Assembly: GCA_944472155.2 (NCBI GenBank)
Contig: OX235271.1
Coordinates: 86,317,256 to 86,381,255, forward strand
DNA: 64,000 bases
Direction of reading: 5' to 3'
DNA from: Trichobilharzia szidati
Lineage: Eukaryota; Platyhelminthes; Trematoda; Strigeidida; Schistosomatidae
The position numbers and the translations under genes were made by a program. Shown here in pieces: positions 9,877 to 20,774 of the stretch. The first letter of the stretch is position 1. Each line of letters begins with the position of its first letter. The notes below the pieces were generated by a model. It searched no databases. It was not told the DNA's origin and saw only the letters and a list, made by a program, of their open reading frames with translations.

Positions 9877-10529
9877 TTTGTATAACTCACTGGTGTATTT
9901 TTATAATTTACTGTTACGCTATCATTTCAGTAACTTGAAATTTTATTCTAATATTTGTTCTGTTACCGAGCTCGCCATAAAGTCCTCTACAGATTCCTCA
10001 ACATTTTGTTTATTTTAACTGACCCTGTATTTTTCATATAAATTAACTTGATTTGTTCGAATATATATGCCACAAATACACCACATTTGTCAAATAAACT
10101 CCATCTTCTAATAAAGCTATCTGAATTTACGAAAGGAACAAACAGTTTTAAAAGTAAACGGAAACAATCCGTGAGGAAGGAAGGAAGGAAAAGAGTATGC
10201 TTCTAGCGTAGGTTTAAACTAATGCAGTATAGTTTTGTGCACTAAATACTAGCAGTTCAAGAAATGTGTTTTTAAGTGATTAAAAATGCCCATTAAAAAT
10301 TTTTCAAAAGAATGGTTACTAAACAAAGAATATTCTTTTCGATAACCTGCTCTTCATCAGATTCTAAGGTTACATTTACATAATAGTGAATGAATTAGTG
10401 TTACTAACAACATTAATGGTGTTTAAATAACATGGAATCAATAATAGTAATATCAGTGGATTACAGTTCAGTAGCATCAACATAACAATACACTGAGTAT
10501 CAGAAAAATTAGGAAAAATAATGATACAA
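9877..10529. other. No gene recognised
   Basis: Possible 3' UTR of the preceding candidate exon (AATAAA near 10093 and 10110) followed by AT-rich sequence with no open frame. Confidence 0.4.
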
Positions 10530-11450
10530 ATTCATGAATTTATAGTCTCTACTGAAGGCTGGCCTGGCAGTAGTAGTGGATGGGCTTGCTTCTTCTGCAC
10601 ACAGACCACCGGTTGTTTCAGGAGAATCGTGATAGACTCTGCTGTTTGGCGTATGCGGTACCTGGATGTTCTTGGCAATTTATTTGGTACCCGGTAGATG
10701 ATGGAGAAGGAATCTTCAATATTAGCTTTGTAGCCAGTTTGGACCAGATGTTCTAATGCTGAACTATTTTTACTTCTCCCTAGACCTTTCTCTAACCACA
10801 CTGGTAGGTGTTCCCCAGTATAAGTCGCTCCACAAGCTCATTTGAATTGCTAGATACAATTGGAAGTGGCTAGTCTAGTAACTTTATCTTTCAAATGAGG
10901 AATCACCATCGGTCGTGTAGAAAACATGACTTATAGTTTACCAGCATTAAAAGTTCTTTGAATAGATATTTTCTTAACTTCTTTGCAATTATTTCGCAAG
11001 GTATATCGCCCTTGAACTGCAGTCATAGTGAATAGTCCTTTTCAACTTTCATGTGTTTCCTGATATATTTGTCTGGATAGTTATTTTTAATCAAGATATC
11101 ATATATCCTTAGTTCATCTTCAGTCACGTCTTCTGAACATGTAGCTCTAACCCTGTGACTGAGAGTCCTCACCAAATTTCTTTCGTACTACAGAGGAATG
11201 AAGCTATGAAAATGTGTATATTGTCCTGTCCATGTGCTTCTCCTATACAAATTTCTCCTTATATTTCTTGTAAGGAAGACATCTAGGAAAGCAATTCTGT
11301 TTTTTTTTGGATTCCTCTTCTCGCCTGTATTTCATAGCGGCATGTACTTCATTGAATTGAATTATTATTGTGTTCCTATCCTAATCATTATCACAAAGAA
11401 TAAAAGTGTCATCCATATTCACATTCAAGCATATTCATGAAGACAATGTT
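10530..11450 (-). mobile_element. Penelope-like element C-terminal half, decayed
   Basis: On the minus strand, pieces in several frames follow PLE order: the end of RT (HRVRATCSEDVTEDEL, then the NNYPDKYI stretch), the linker, a GIY-YIG-region remnant, and the C-terminus at 10801-10532 (WLEKGLGRSKNSSALEHLVQ, then QPVVCVQKK). The palm domain is absent. Multiple frameshifts make it inactive. Confidence 0.75.
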
Positions 11451-11500
11451 TGTGGGTGCAGGTGTATCGGGAAGAAACTATTGTTCTGTTGCAATTATAT

Positions 11501-11784
11501 TGTAATAACAGAAGACAAGGGCCAGGCAACAGAACGTTTATTACGGAAAATCAACACATATTTATAGTTTTTGATGCACATTATTGTAGGTTAATGTTAG
11601 TAGAAAATACAGTCTTTTGATTGGTTGTTTCTCACACAAAGTTAACCTTGCATCTTCTTGTGGCTGTGTCAGTTCATCTAAATGTTAACTGTATCCACCT
11701 GTCCATCTTGACCTTGTTTTCACATGACTAACATTGACCTCAATTACTGTCAACTAATTTGGCTAGCAACCATCTCTCACCAGA
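11501..11784 (-). mobile_element. Solo LTR, second copy
   Basis: The reverse complement of the LTR at 5721-6249 minus its SINE. It keeps the CCAATCA box, a TATAAATA box and an AATAAACG signal before the end. A 4-bp duplication ATAT flanks it at 11497-11500 and 11785-11788. No internal retroelement sequence is attached. Confidence 0.65.
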
Positions 11785-12034
11785 ATATAACTGAGACGAT
11801 TTAGTTCTTGATAAATCAAGATTGAATGTGATCATAGTAAGAAGAAGACAAATAAAAATGATATTTATGTCTGTTCACTCTGACTTGTGAAGAAAAATAC
11901 TTCAAATATACACACGTTGATAATGATGCGTTGAATATATGATCTAACTTCAATCTAAACAAGTCACCGCAGACCATGATTTGGTAAAATCGAATCACTA
12001 GTGTCTGAATATAATAAGTCATGACTAGCAGTTT

Positions 12035-12281
12035 GGAGTGTGCTACTGATAAGATTTATCAGTAGTATATATGAGACACCTATAAGCATAAAAACATCAA
12101 ATAGCAGGGAGATAGATAGATTCGATGTCAGAGAAAGAAAATGATACAGCGTTTTAAAGATACATGGGACACGTGAAAGGAATACGAAGAAACAGAATAT
12201 GAAGGAAGGTGAGAAGTAGTACTGGACGGGAGATCTGTTCAAATGGTGATTCGAAGATAAGAAAGAGAGACCAATTTGCAA
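12035..12281 (-). repeat. Dispersed repeat, copy 2, ending in a hairpin
   Basis: Minus-strand homologue of 3590-3840, with the same terminal hairpin in altered form (CTACTGATAA-GAT-TTATCAGTAG on the plus strand, about 12040-12065). The loop differs between copies while the stem is kept. Confidence 0.6.
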
Positions 12282-12339
12282 ATAAACATTTCTTTACCAA
12301 GTCTTTCATCTTCTATCGTTATAATTGGTGTCACTGCCA

Positions 12340-12484
12340 GGATACTTTCGGTTGGACACTAGTTAGTAACTTGTGTATTTTGTCTGATCCTATCTTTCTT
12401 GCAGATTGAATTCTATCAGTAAAGTTTGCAATGTGGTCAACACTCTAGGTGGCTAGCCATCATGGTGCACCTTGAAGTGTTGAT
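12340..12484. repeat. SINE-C tail segment
   Basis: TTGGACACTAGTTAGTAACTTG and the GATTGAATTCTATCAGTAAAG...GGTGGCTAGCCATCA blocks are the tail sequence that also occurs at 4889-5203, 51745-51815 and 63650-63745. Confidence 0.55.
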
Positions 12485-12695
12485 CTTAGGTGGTTGGGGG
12501 TATTCGGCAGGAAGCCTTGGACCTAAGTTTTGTGCTAGTTGACACTCACCAGTAAGCAAGGCATATCTGCTATCTTGGAGGAACTCATGTCCCTCCTGGG
12601 ATTCGTACCTATGTCACCCACTGGGTGCTCAGTTAGAAACGTTACCACTGAGGTATTCGGGCTGACGATTGACCTCCTGTAGGACTGTACTAGAT
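12485..12695 (-). mobile_element. tRNA-headed SINE-C copy (C2)
   Basis: Same order as C1 on the minus strand. The hammerhead region is at about 12510-12562. Stem I halves GCCTTG and CAAGGC still pair, but the core has become CTGGTGAG with an insertion, so it is probably inactive. Confidence 0.7.
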
Positions 12696-12879
12696 ACCAA
12701 CAATTGAAAAAAATTGAATCTATTGTTCACTAGTGACTCAATACAAGAGGCAGTTTCTTGGAGTTCTAATAAGAAATCGTGACCAGTAGGATCCTTTTAT
12801 TGTTTCACTTTTATTCATTTAAAAGAAAAATTGTTAATGTTGTTACCCATTTCCAATCCTGTGTTATCTTGTTTTCTTA

Positions 12880-13112
12880 CAGGTTTGATCACGAGATGTC
12901 ACCAGTGAGAGAACAATTGGAAAACCAGGGAGTACTGGACAACTGTTTGGTCCTATTTTGGGTCTCTTCATGAAAATGCATCCGCTTGGATTCGAATCCA
13001 GAATCTTCGGGATAAAAGGCGAGCTCGTAGACAATTCAGACACTGGGACCTGGAGTTGTAGTGAGAAGTCGTAAACGGCGGGGTCCACTAAGTGTGGTGG
13101 ACCACTAGCCTG
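12880..13112 (-). mobile_element. SINE-B copy, minus strand
   Basis: tRNA-like head (B-box on the minus strand GGATTCGAATCC) and a damaged hammerhead at 12932-12973. It is followed by the family 3' block complementary to GGAAAACC..GGTTCTCTAACC. It faces the next copy in inverted orientation. Confidence 0.65.
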
Positions 13113-13124
13113 TGACACTGGCCA

Positions 13125-13395
13125 GTGGTTGAGCTACATATATCACGAATTTGCAGGAGTCGGAGTTCATGATAAATTGGATCGGGTTCCGGTGGCTGAT
13201 TGGTCTGCGAGCTTGCTGTGAGACAGGAGAATCCTGTGTTCGAACCCCAGTCGGTGGATGCTTACTGATGAGGTGATTAAAACTAGGACAAAACAGCTGT
13301 CCAGTACTCCCTGGTTTTCCAATTGTTCTTTAGCTAACTGTCAACATGCGATCAAACCTGTAGCCAATCAAACTCCGGCAAACCCAACCCGATTG
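13125..13395 (+). mobile_element. SINE-B copy, plus strand
   Basis: Head GGTTCCGGTGGCTGATTGG and B-box GTTCGAACCCC, then the hammerhead-like block TACTGATGAGG...GGACAAAACAGCTGTCCAGTA at 13263-13307, and the family 3' block. The stem III palindrome ACAGCTGT and the stem I pairing TACTG/CAGTA are intact; GAAA has become CAAAA. Confidence 0.7.
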
Positions 13396-13785
13396 CATAA
13401 GACTATCCACAATTTTTAAACATTGTTATTTCTCATACGTCTTGGTGTATTCTGTAACAAACTGCAATAGGTTTTGTTTTTCTCTATTCATCAATAATTT
13501 TGATAACGTTAGAAGTTACAGCTTTTGAGAATTTTCGGAGTTATGTGTTCTGTCTTGGTTTATTCCTGATGTACTCGATATGGATGGCTATTGATCGTGA
13601 TACTTTGATGCAGGCGGCACATACTGTCGAGTCAAAAACAATTCACATATTCGTGTATGAATATATATATATTCTGTAGTTAGAGATTTTAATAACCGGC
13701 CTGCTTAAATCTTGGGCTACCAAAATTTTCCATCCTACATATTGCATCTATTTCCTCGGATTTATTTTATTTTAATCATTCAATT

Positions 13786-13974
13786 ATGTGTCCTAATCGT
13801 ATTGTTTACTCTCGCGGTTATTTAAAAAGTTTCCAACTGGCTGATTTACTAGTTTCTAATAAACTTAAGAAAAAGCTTCATGGTGGATGGCAACGAGCTT
13901 TAAAGGGTACTTCAATGCATTTGATGACTGTTCCTGTGATTATGAGCCCGAATAGAAGATCTCTACCGCAAGGA
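13786..13974 (+). CDS. Possible host exon cut off by a LINE insertion
   Basis: An open frame of about 60 codons that is not retroelement-like. It begins MCPNRIVYSRGYLKSFQL, and the YSR..L..FQ string resembles the eIF4E-binding core of eIF4G-type proteins (YxRxxLxxFQ), though the position normally hydrophobic is lysine. The frame runs straight into the 5'-truncated CR1 copy starting at about 13975. Neither splice site is convincing. Function is not assigned. Confidence 0.2.
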
Positions 13975-14655
13975 GTCGGGTGCGCTTCCACTTCTTTTCA
14001 CTGCGGGTTTCCCGTCCCTGGAATTTCTTACCGGCAGAGGTAGCTATGGTACCGTCTGTGGACACCTTTAAGCGAAGGCTGGACAATCATACAGTAACAC
14101 AAGGACTGCGTCCAAATGGCCTATCCCCTTAAAATCGCATACACCATTCAGGGGTAGACAACTGAATTCTTCGTTTTACTTCTTTACATTCTCTCCCGTC
14201 TTACTCTTCTGATAACTTTAACTACACCTATCATTATAATCGTTATTACCGATATATATATACATAATTCATATTATTCTTCAAATTTAATCAGCTGACT
14301 GTTGTTACGTTTTCTTATTTCTTTTTCTGTCTGTTAGTCTGAATAGCTTCACTAATTATATCTATTATTGTTGTCTCTTTTCTTTTGACGACGATACCGG
14401 AGGACCAACTGGTGAAAGGATCAACTCCATTCACAGTAGTAACAGTCTGAACACACCTCACACTACAAACCACATATAATTAATCCCAGCACTACTCCTT
14501 CCGGAGTCAACCAGAGCTACGACAGTCGAGTGGCGGGACGAGCTACGCAGAAATTTACCGAAGATCAGGAACCTATACCTCACAATCAAGAGGCGAGCAC
14601 AAAGAAATCAAATTGGTTTATACTAGCTCGTAAAAACGATATTGGATATTGGATA
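13975..14655 (+). mobile_element. 5'-truncated CR1-like LINE (3' end)
   Basis: Encodes only the last ~50 residues of the RT ORF (ending KRRLDNHTVTQGL..NGLSP, stop at about 14130), then a 3' UTR nearly identical to that after 40240. It ends in the tandem GATATTGGATATTGG repeat at 14638-14654, as do the two large LINEs downstream. Short 3'-terminal repeats are a CR1-clade hallmark. Confidence 0.85.
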
Positions 14656-15168
14656 CTTGCATTCTCTATTATATTATACTATACCATATTGTAATACTAG
14701 TGTAATTACTCTTCAAGAAACTTGGCTCCACGATTCATATGACGATAATTTACAGCATTAATCACAATATTGCATCTAATTTCCTCAAATTATAAACAAA
14801 ATTAATAACACAGAACATTTTCTACATTTACAATAGGGGTAATGTCAAAAACGTGCAGCATATAAAATGGAAATAATAATAATGATAACAGCTAAGGTAA
14901 TAATAATAATACAAGTGAAAATTGCCGTGGGCTTGTTTCACACAGTATTGTCGATGCGGTACAGAAATCCTAGCATGCTTAAAAATGTTGAATATAATGT
15001 TCTCTTTACATGATATGGCGAGGAGAAAAACAAAGATTACAGCAGTCATAGAGATAAGTTGGTGTTTGCAGTTGTGAAAGTAAAACAAAGAAGCAACAGG
15101 ACCATAAATATAATAGAAATGATAAAAGTAAAACTTGAAGGTATATAAAGATGGATGGAGGAGATTGT
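14656..15168. other. No gene recognised
   Basis: AT-rich; no element recognised apart from AAT-rich runs. Confidence 0.5.
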
Positions 15169-15661
15169 TTATTTACTAGATGAAAAAAGGTTAGTCAATT
15201 CTTGCTTGACACTATTTTCATCACATAAAATAAGAGCCAAGTATGGTATCATAGAATTTTTATACTTAGACGTGCGAGCATACAGTTTTCTGAAGTTACT
15301 TCTTGTTCTACCTGAGGAGATGCAAGGTGAAAGCTGAGGGTGAAGTGGATGCTCCAAGTCAGACCAAAATCCCTTTAGCGAATTTATTGCACGAAGTCAA
15401 GTGCCTGTCGACAACGACGTTAACTGTGTGGTCCACTGGGACACCACTCATCCTACTGACAGTCTTCAGCATTCTACGAATTGTGACATAGTCCTTTATA
15501 AGCAAAGCAGGAAAGAATAAGGATGAACAATAAAGAAGAATAGGTAGAATGCAAGAGTTTATGAACTGTAAGAGGAGGGGTTGAGTTATACCCGAATGTC
15601 TTAACTTCTTAAAATAAAATGTCAGGCGGAATAAAGTAAAGTAAATCATCATCATCATCAT
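15169..15661 (-). mobile_element. Non-LTR retrotransposon RT C-terminus
   Basis: Minus-strand frames carry the LINE C-terminal region: KLRHSGITQPLLLQFINS, the ILPILLYCSS segment, and after a frameshift the end LYARTSKYKNSMIPYLA followed by a stop at 15169. The same family is represented at 29385-30330. It belongs to neither the CR1 nor the RTE copies in this window. Confidence 0.7.
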
Positions 15662-16389
15662 TATTGTGTTTTGAAGGGATCTACCAAAAGATTAATAAAC
15701 AGAATATGAAGATTAGGCATTTAAGATTCATTTTTAGCAAAGAAAGAAAGAAGGAAAAATTCATGAAAACAATATTTGAACAATAAAAATCTACACTGAT
15801 ATTAATCCAAATCCTCACAAAACCCTTATTCTATACTTAACATACACTTGTTAAATTGAAGAAAACTTGTTTTAATTGACGCATTGTGAAGTGAATTTCT
15901 TCTTTAATAGTAATATTTCTCACTTAGATGTCTCTAGTGAATTGTATAATCTATGTTGTTGTTTTTTTATTGAAGAGTAGTTTACAAACATGTCACTTCC
16001 AGTCGAAGTAATGAATAAACAGAGAATTAATTGAGAGACAATAGAATTTGTTTGAATACTTATAGTGCGTGTTTGGGAATTAAACATGTTCTCTGTCTAA
16101 TGCATGTTTAAACACAACAAACCAAACTATAAAGAATGATGAAAAGCTCATTAGAAAGTTGTGTATTTACCAATAAAAATGGAATAAATTGCTTCTATTT
16201 GAATATGTCAAGGGTGCTTGTCACACTGCACCTCCTCATATTTTTTGTACCTGAAGCTTCTTTATACTGTGTAATTAGAAATAATATTTATGAATTACTA
16301 ACATGTACTGGTTGCTAGATCAATAATGATTGTATAACTCAGTTTAAAACTGTCTGTAACAGTCTATCTATTTATTTTTTATTACTATT
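15662..16389. other. No gene recognised
   Basis: AT-rich; short open frames only. Confidence 0.5.
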
Positions 16390-16562
16390 GTAGCTTGGCT
16401 CCACACAGTATCTTTGATACAAGTATGGCATTTTCAGCATGCGATATCGGTAGCCCAAATTTAGCAGGCCAACCACTGATATCAGGTGTGCTTTGGCCGG
16501 AGATCGAACCCCGGATCATGTGTATGGTCGGCGAGCGTCCTAACCGCTGTACCACCGACGCA
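16390..16562 (-). mobile_element. tRNA-headed SINE-A (A2)
   Basis: Same head and tail as the other SINE-A copies, with acceptor TGCGTCGG and B-box GGGGTTCGATCTCC on the minus strand. Confidence 0.8.
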
Positions 16563-16574
16563 GGTGAAATTAAC

Positions 16575-17040
16575 AAGACGGTTGCCGAGGGGAAAATTTT
16601 CTTCTCGACGAAGTCATCAACTAGGCTGCATATTCGTGTGTATATTAGTAAAGGGGTGAGATAGTTCCATAACTATTTCCGGTAGAGGGTCAAATTAACA
16701 AGAATAGAAATAGAGATTTGAAACATAATAATAACAAAATAAACAGGAAGTTCGGATAGAAGATTCAGCAGAATAATAATTATTGGGGGAATTGATTGTT
16801 TAGGATGGCCATAACAAAGACAAAGGTTGGATGTATTTCTTTTGAATGTATAGTGTTAGATTGAATTTTCGGAAAGCTAGTGCCTTAGCTATACGTAGAT
16901 TTCTTGATATCCCTCCCTATGAGAGGTTTAGTAGGATCTTTCAAAGGACTTTGAAGGACTTTTTAAATGGAGCTAAGTGTCCTGAGCTCAGTCACCCACT
17001 CTTACACCATCTATTCGAATGTAGATTTAGCTAGTGAAAC
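16575..17040 (+). repeat. Unclassified repeat with a short ORF
   Basis: The first ~125 bp (GACGAAGTCATCAACTAGG...CCATAACTATTTCCGG) recurs inverted at 20395-20530 and, diverged, at 56175-56300. It may be a PLE terminal sequence. An ORF at 16846-17034 (RRFLDIPPYERFSRIFQRTL) is open but not recognised. Confidence 0.45.
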
Positions 17041-17084
17041 CATAGTAAACGTTGAAAGTAGATCGGAGTAACAGCTCCCTTAGA

Positions 17085-17345
17085 TAATGAATCAGTGTAA
17101 AGATATCAGTACTACGGGACTGAATGAAGTCACACAGAAAAACATACAGCTTCTGTCAGTACGACATTGGTGAAGGTGGAAACAACACCTCAAGAGACCA
17201 TTCTTCTTAATCTTCCAGATTGTTATTCTCAATCGCATCGTCCAATCACCTTCCTTCACTAGATCAAGGATATCTACCAGCCACTTTATGACTGAGTGAT
17301 ATAGAGAATTTATCATTACTAGCATCCCGCAGAGTGAACTCAAAT
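17085..17345. repeat. Unclassified dispersed repeat, copy 1
   Basis: Shares an ordered series of blocks with 17925-18150: CACAGAAAAACAT, CTGTCAGT.CGACA, GGTGAAG, GACCATTCTT, and CAAGATTG or CCAGATTG. Class unknown. Confidence 0.5.
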
Positions 17346-17924
17346 GTTATTCAGATCATGGATTATTAGCAATTAGAGTTATCATGGAGATTTAGTGTGA
17401 TAACTATAGCCTGACAGACACATACGGATGCAATAATTGATATACATGTTTATAAACTATCGTCATGATAAAGTTGTACGGTTTATTGAATGTATGTGTA
17501 GCAATGTTGGGTGAAAAGAATGAAGGGCGTTTAAGGTCAAATGAATCGATAAGAAGAAAAAAAAGGAGAATAAAACTGATATGCTAATAAGGAGACAGAG
17601 AAGTTTAAGTATTTGTACTTTTTCTACTTTCTGTTGTCTAAGTTTCAGCTTACAAAGTACTAATGATTGTAAGTACATGCAAGTGGATATTTTACATTCA
17701 TGAAAAACCTAAATATCCTGTAATATTTCTTTTTCTATGAAACACGCTTTGTAGGACCCACAATCATTACATTCTGACCGGGGCGCGGTCTTTGAGAATC
17801 AACTTAGCGTTCACTTCTGCAATCCATTTGGTACTCAGAAGACTCACGCAGCTGCCTAATATTCAGAAGGGATGGAATGGTATGCTAAGTAGTGATGAAT
17901 CGGTATGCCAACAATGATTCTACT

Positions 17925-18150
17925 GAAATGAATGAAGTTGCACAGAAAACATGTAGTTCCTGTCAGTGGAACACTGGTGAAGAGAGATTCGACATCTGAG
18001 GCGACCATTCTTTTCCAACTGCAAGATTGGCATTCATAACTTAATCACCGAAATCAAATGTATCGCTGAGATTGGATTTCGACCCGCCAGTTCACTACTG
18101 AATGATACGGAGAACTTATCATATCTAATTATCATCCCACCACATTTTTC
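17925..18150. repeat. Unclassified dispersed repeat, copy 2
   Basis: Partner of 17085-17345. It lies directly upstream of the RTE copy that starts near 18190 and could be part of a composite. Confidence 0.5.
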
Positions 18151-18189
18151 ATCCAGACTTTCTAGTTGTTTTGCTATTATTATGTTTTT

Positions 18190-20371
18190 CATCCCTATCC
18201 CTACAGATATCAGAGCAAAGTTGCAGACACTAGGTGGTATGACTGAGGAAACCTGCGTGGAAGAACACTGGAACTCTCTGAACGTGATGTTTGAGGAAAC
18301 GTGTAAAACGGTTCTAGGAAGAAGGAAGAGACATGACAAAGAATGGCTGTCAACTTACACCACGTGGAGGCTAATAAAATAGATAAGAGGAGGATGGTGA
18401 AAGAGATGACTCAATGCAAAGACGGACAAGAGAAAGAGAGGCTGAGTTCAAATACACTGCACTGCACTGAAAATAGAAGGAAGTGAATAAGAGAGCTGGG
18501 AGAGACAATAGACGATTCTACGACACACTGGCCGGCGACTGAAGCAGAACAGGTTGTAAGCAAAAGAGATCTCAGGACATCATATCAAATAACTAGATCT
18601 CTACCGGAGAAAAGATCAACCCAGATGCTGAAACCAATAAAAGATGCTCAAGGGAACCTGAGCAAGGAGGAGAAACAAATCAAACAATGGGCTGATCACT
18701 TTAAAGGACTCTTGAATCGACCATCACCTGCAACTCACCCAGAAATACTACCACCACCAACAGCACGCGCAGAACCGTCTTACAGTGGACACCAATCCCC
18801 CAACGAAAGCAGAAATTCCGAATACGATCAAACTACTGGCAGCAGGACCGAACGGAATTCTTCTACTCCGAAGCACTGAAAACGGACCCAGAAACCTCAG
18901 CAGATATGCTCACACCATTAATGCAAAAGGTTTGGAAGTAAGGAAGGGCACCTACCGATTGAAGAAAGGCTGGCGACTTTGTTAAAGAAGGGCGACTCAG
19001 GCCTATGCAAGAACTGGATTAGAATAATGCTCTCGTCCAGGCCAAGTAAAATACCAAGTCGCATCATTCTGAAGAGAATAAAGGATGCACTGGATACAGA
19101 AATCCGCCTACCCACCGGAAAAAGCTGGATTGAGGAAAGGTAAATTATGTGCTGATCAAACTGCAGCTCTACGCATCATCATCACAGGACAAAGTAGTCA
19201 AACCACTACTTCAACTTCCTTCATTGACTTCAAAAAGGCCTTCGACAGATAGCATTGACCGAGAAGTAATTTGGAAACTACTTCAACGCTACGGTATACC
19301 TCAAGTCTTTGTCAGTCTCATCCAAGAGCTGGCTATATGACAATGCCACGTGTCAGGTAGTGGTGATCCAAAACGGAAAACTCAGCGAGGCGTTCTGTTG
19401 AAGTGAATACAGGAGTAAGACAAGGATGGCTGCCTGCCTATTATCTTCGATGATATTCTTAATTATGGTGGACTGGATTATGCATCAGACTGTGCACAAG
19501 GAGCGAGGAGTCAGGAATACACTGGACCAGCGATAAGAAGACTCTAGAAGATCTGGATTTCACACATGGATGATTTGTGTCTAATGTCACAAAGACTCAA
19601 AGACTTGGAAGCGAAAACCAACAAACTGGCAGAAGAGTTGAGGCAGGCAGCGAAGACAGGACTGCAGGTGAACACAGAGTAGGCGGAGGTGATAAAGTTA
19701 CCCAAGCACCAGCAAGAATCGCTAGCATGATTCACTATCACTCGAATAGATTTGGGTGAGGTTACTTCCTTCATCTGTCTAGGAGGCATCGTTTCAACCG
19801 CGGGGGGAACGGATGACGTCAAGGCTGGCGAGAATCGGAAAGGCAAAATACGCCTTCATTAACCTGAAAACATTTTGGAAATCTTCTGCACTTAGCATAA
19901 GGAACAAGATTCGGATTTTCAACACTAATGGCAAGTCTGTCCTTATATCCAGGTCAGAATATTGACCGGCGTGTCAAGAAAAGCATTTCCAGCAGGTTAT
20001 AGACTGCCTTCGCTAGCTCCATACTGAAAAATACTGAATTAGCAACAAGAAGCCCTGGCCGGCTACAAACCAACCAAGAGCTGATTGCTCAACAAACATG
20101 TAGAAGAAAATGGAGATGGATCGGGCATACATTGAGGAGGTCATCGAATGATATCGCAAGCAGTGCAGGCCATCACTCAAGTGGAATCCCAATGGGAAAC
20201 AACGAGTGGGTCGTCGGTGCAAGGGTGACATGGAGGAGATCGTGTGGCGACGGGGAGATAAGAGATTATGGGCAATCATGGACCCAGCTGAAGAGGACAG
20301 CAGAAAATAGAAGAAAGTGCAGATGTGTTGTTGAAGCCTTATGTTCCACTCAGAAGGCAAGGGAGAAATAA
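18190..20371 (+). mobile_element. Long decayed SR2-like RTE LINE
   Basis: Plus-strand pieces in order: the pre-RT segment (CVEEHWNSLNVMFEETCKTV), the linker up to the NPPTKAEI motif, RT palm fragments (AGPNGI; KDALDTEI; LTSKRPSTDSIDREVIWKL corresponding to the FIDFKKAFD region), QWVQ/GVRQG-type remnants, and the C-terminus (RWIGHTLRRS, then VVEALCSTQ). There are many stops and frameshifts. The endonuclease half is absent. It is more diverged than the minus-strand copy next to it. Confidence 0.85.
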
Positions 20372-20394
20372 TAATATAATAATCCCTATCTATA

Positions 20395-20530
20395 TTCTTA
20401 ATTATTTGTTATGGTTTGACCCCCTACCGGGAATAGTTATGGGACTTCACCCCTTTACTAATACATACACGAATATGCAACCCATTTGATGACTTCATCA
20501 ATAAATCTGCCCATCCGCTACAATTCAGAC
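20395..20530 (-). repeat. Inverted copy of the 16575 repeat
   Basis: The reverse complement matches 16590-16700 (GGGGTGAAGTCCCATAACTATTCCCGG in the corresponding order). The element is unidentified, possibly a PLE terminus. Confidence 0.5.
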
Positions 20531-20774
20531 CTCTGAAGTTATTAACTAGGATTTGTTATTCGTATTTATTAATTTAAGCCCATGTGCCATGGAATTCGTA
20601 TTTTCAGCTATTCCACAGAATATCACCCTTTGGAAGGTGAAGAATATTGACTGGTAGGCGAGATGCTCCATCAGCAAATGAGAGTGTATATCCTCTAACT
20701 TCTGATGTGCCTTCCTTACGTAGGCCAGACAGCTGCCCAGAAGCCTAATCAAAGGAATAAGTATTATTATTGTT

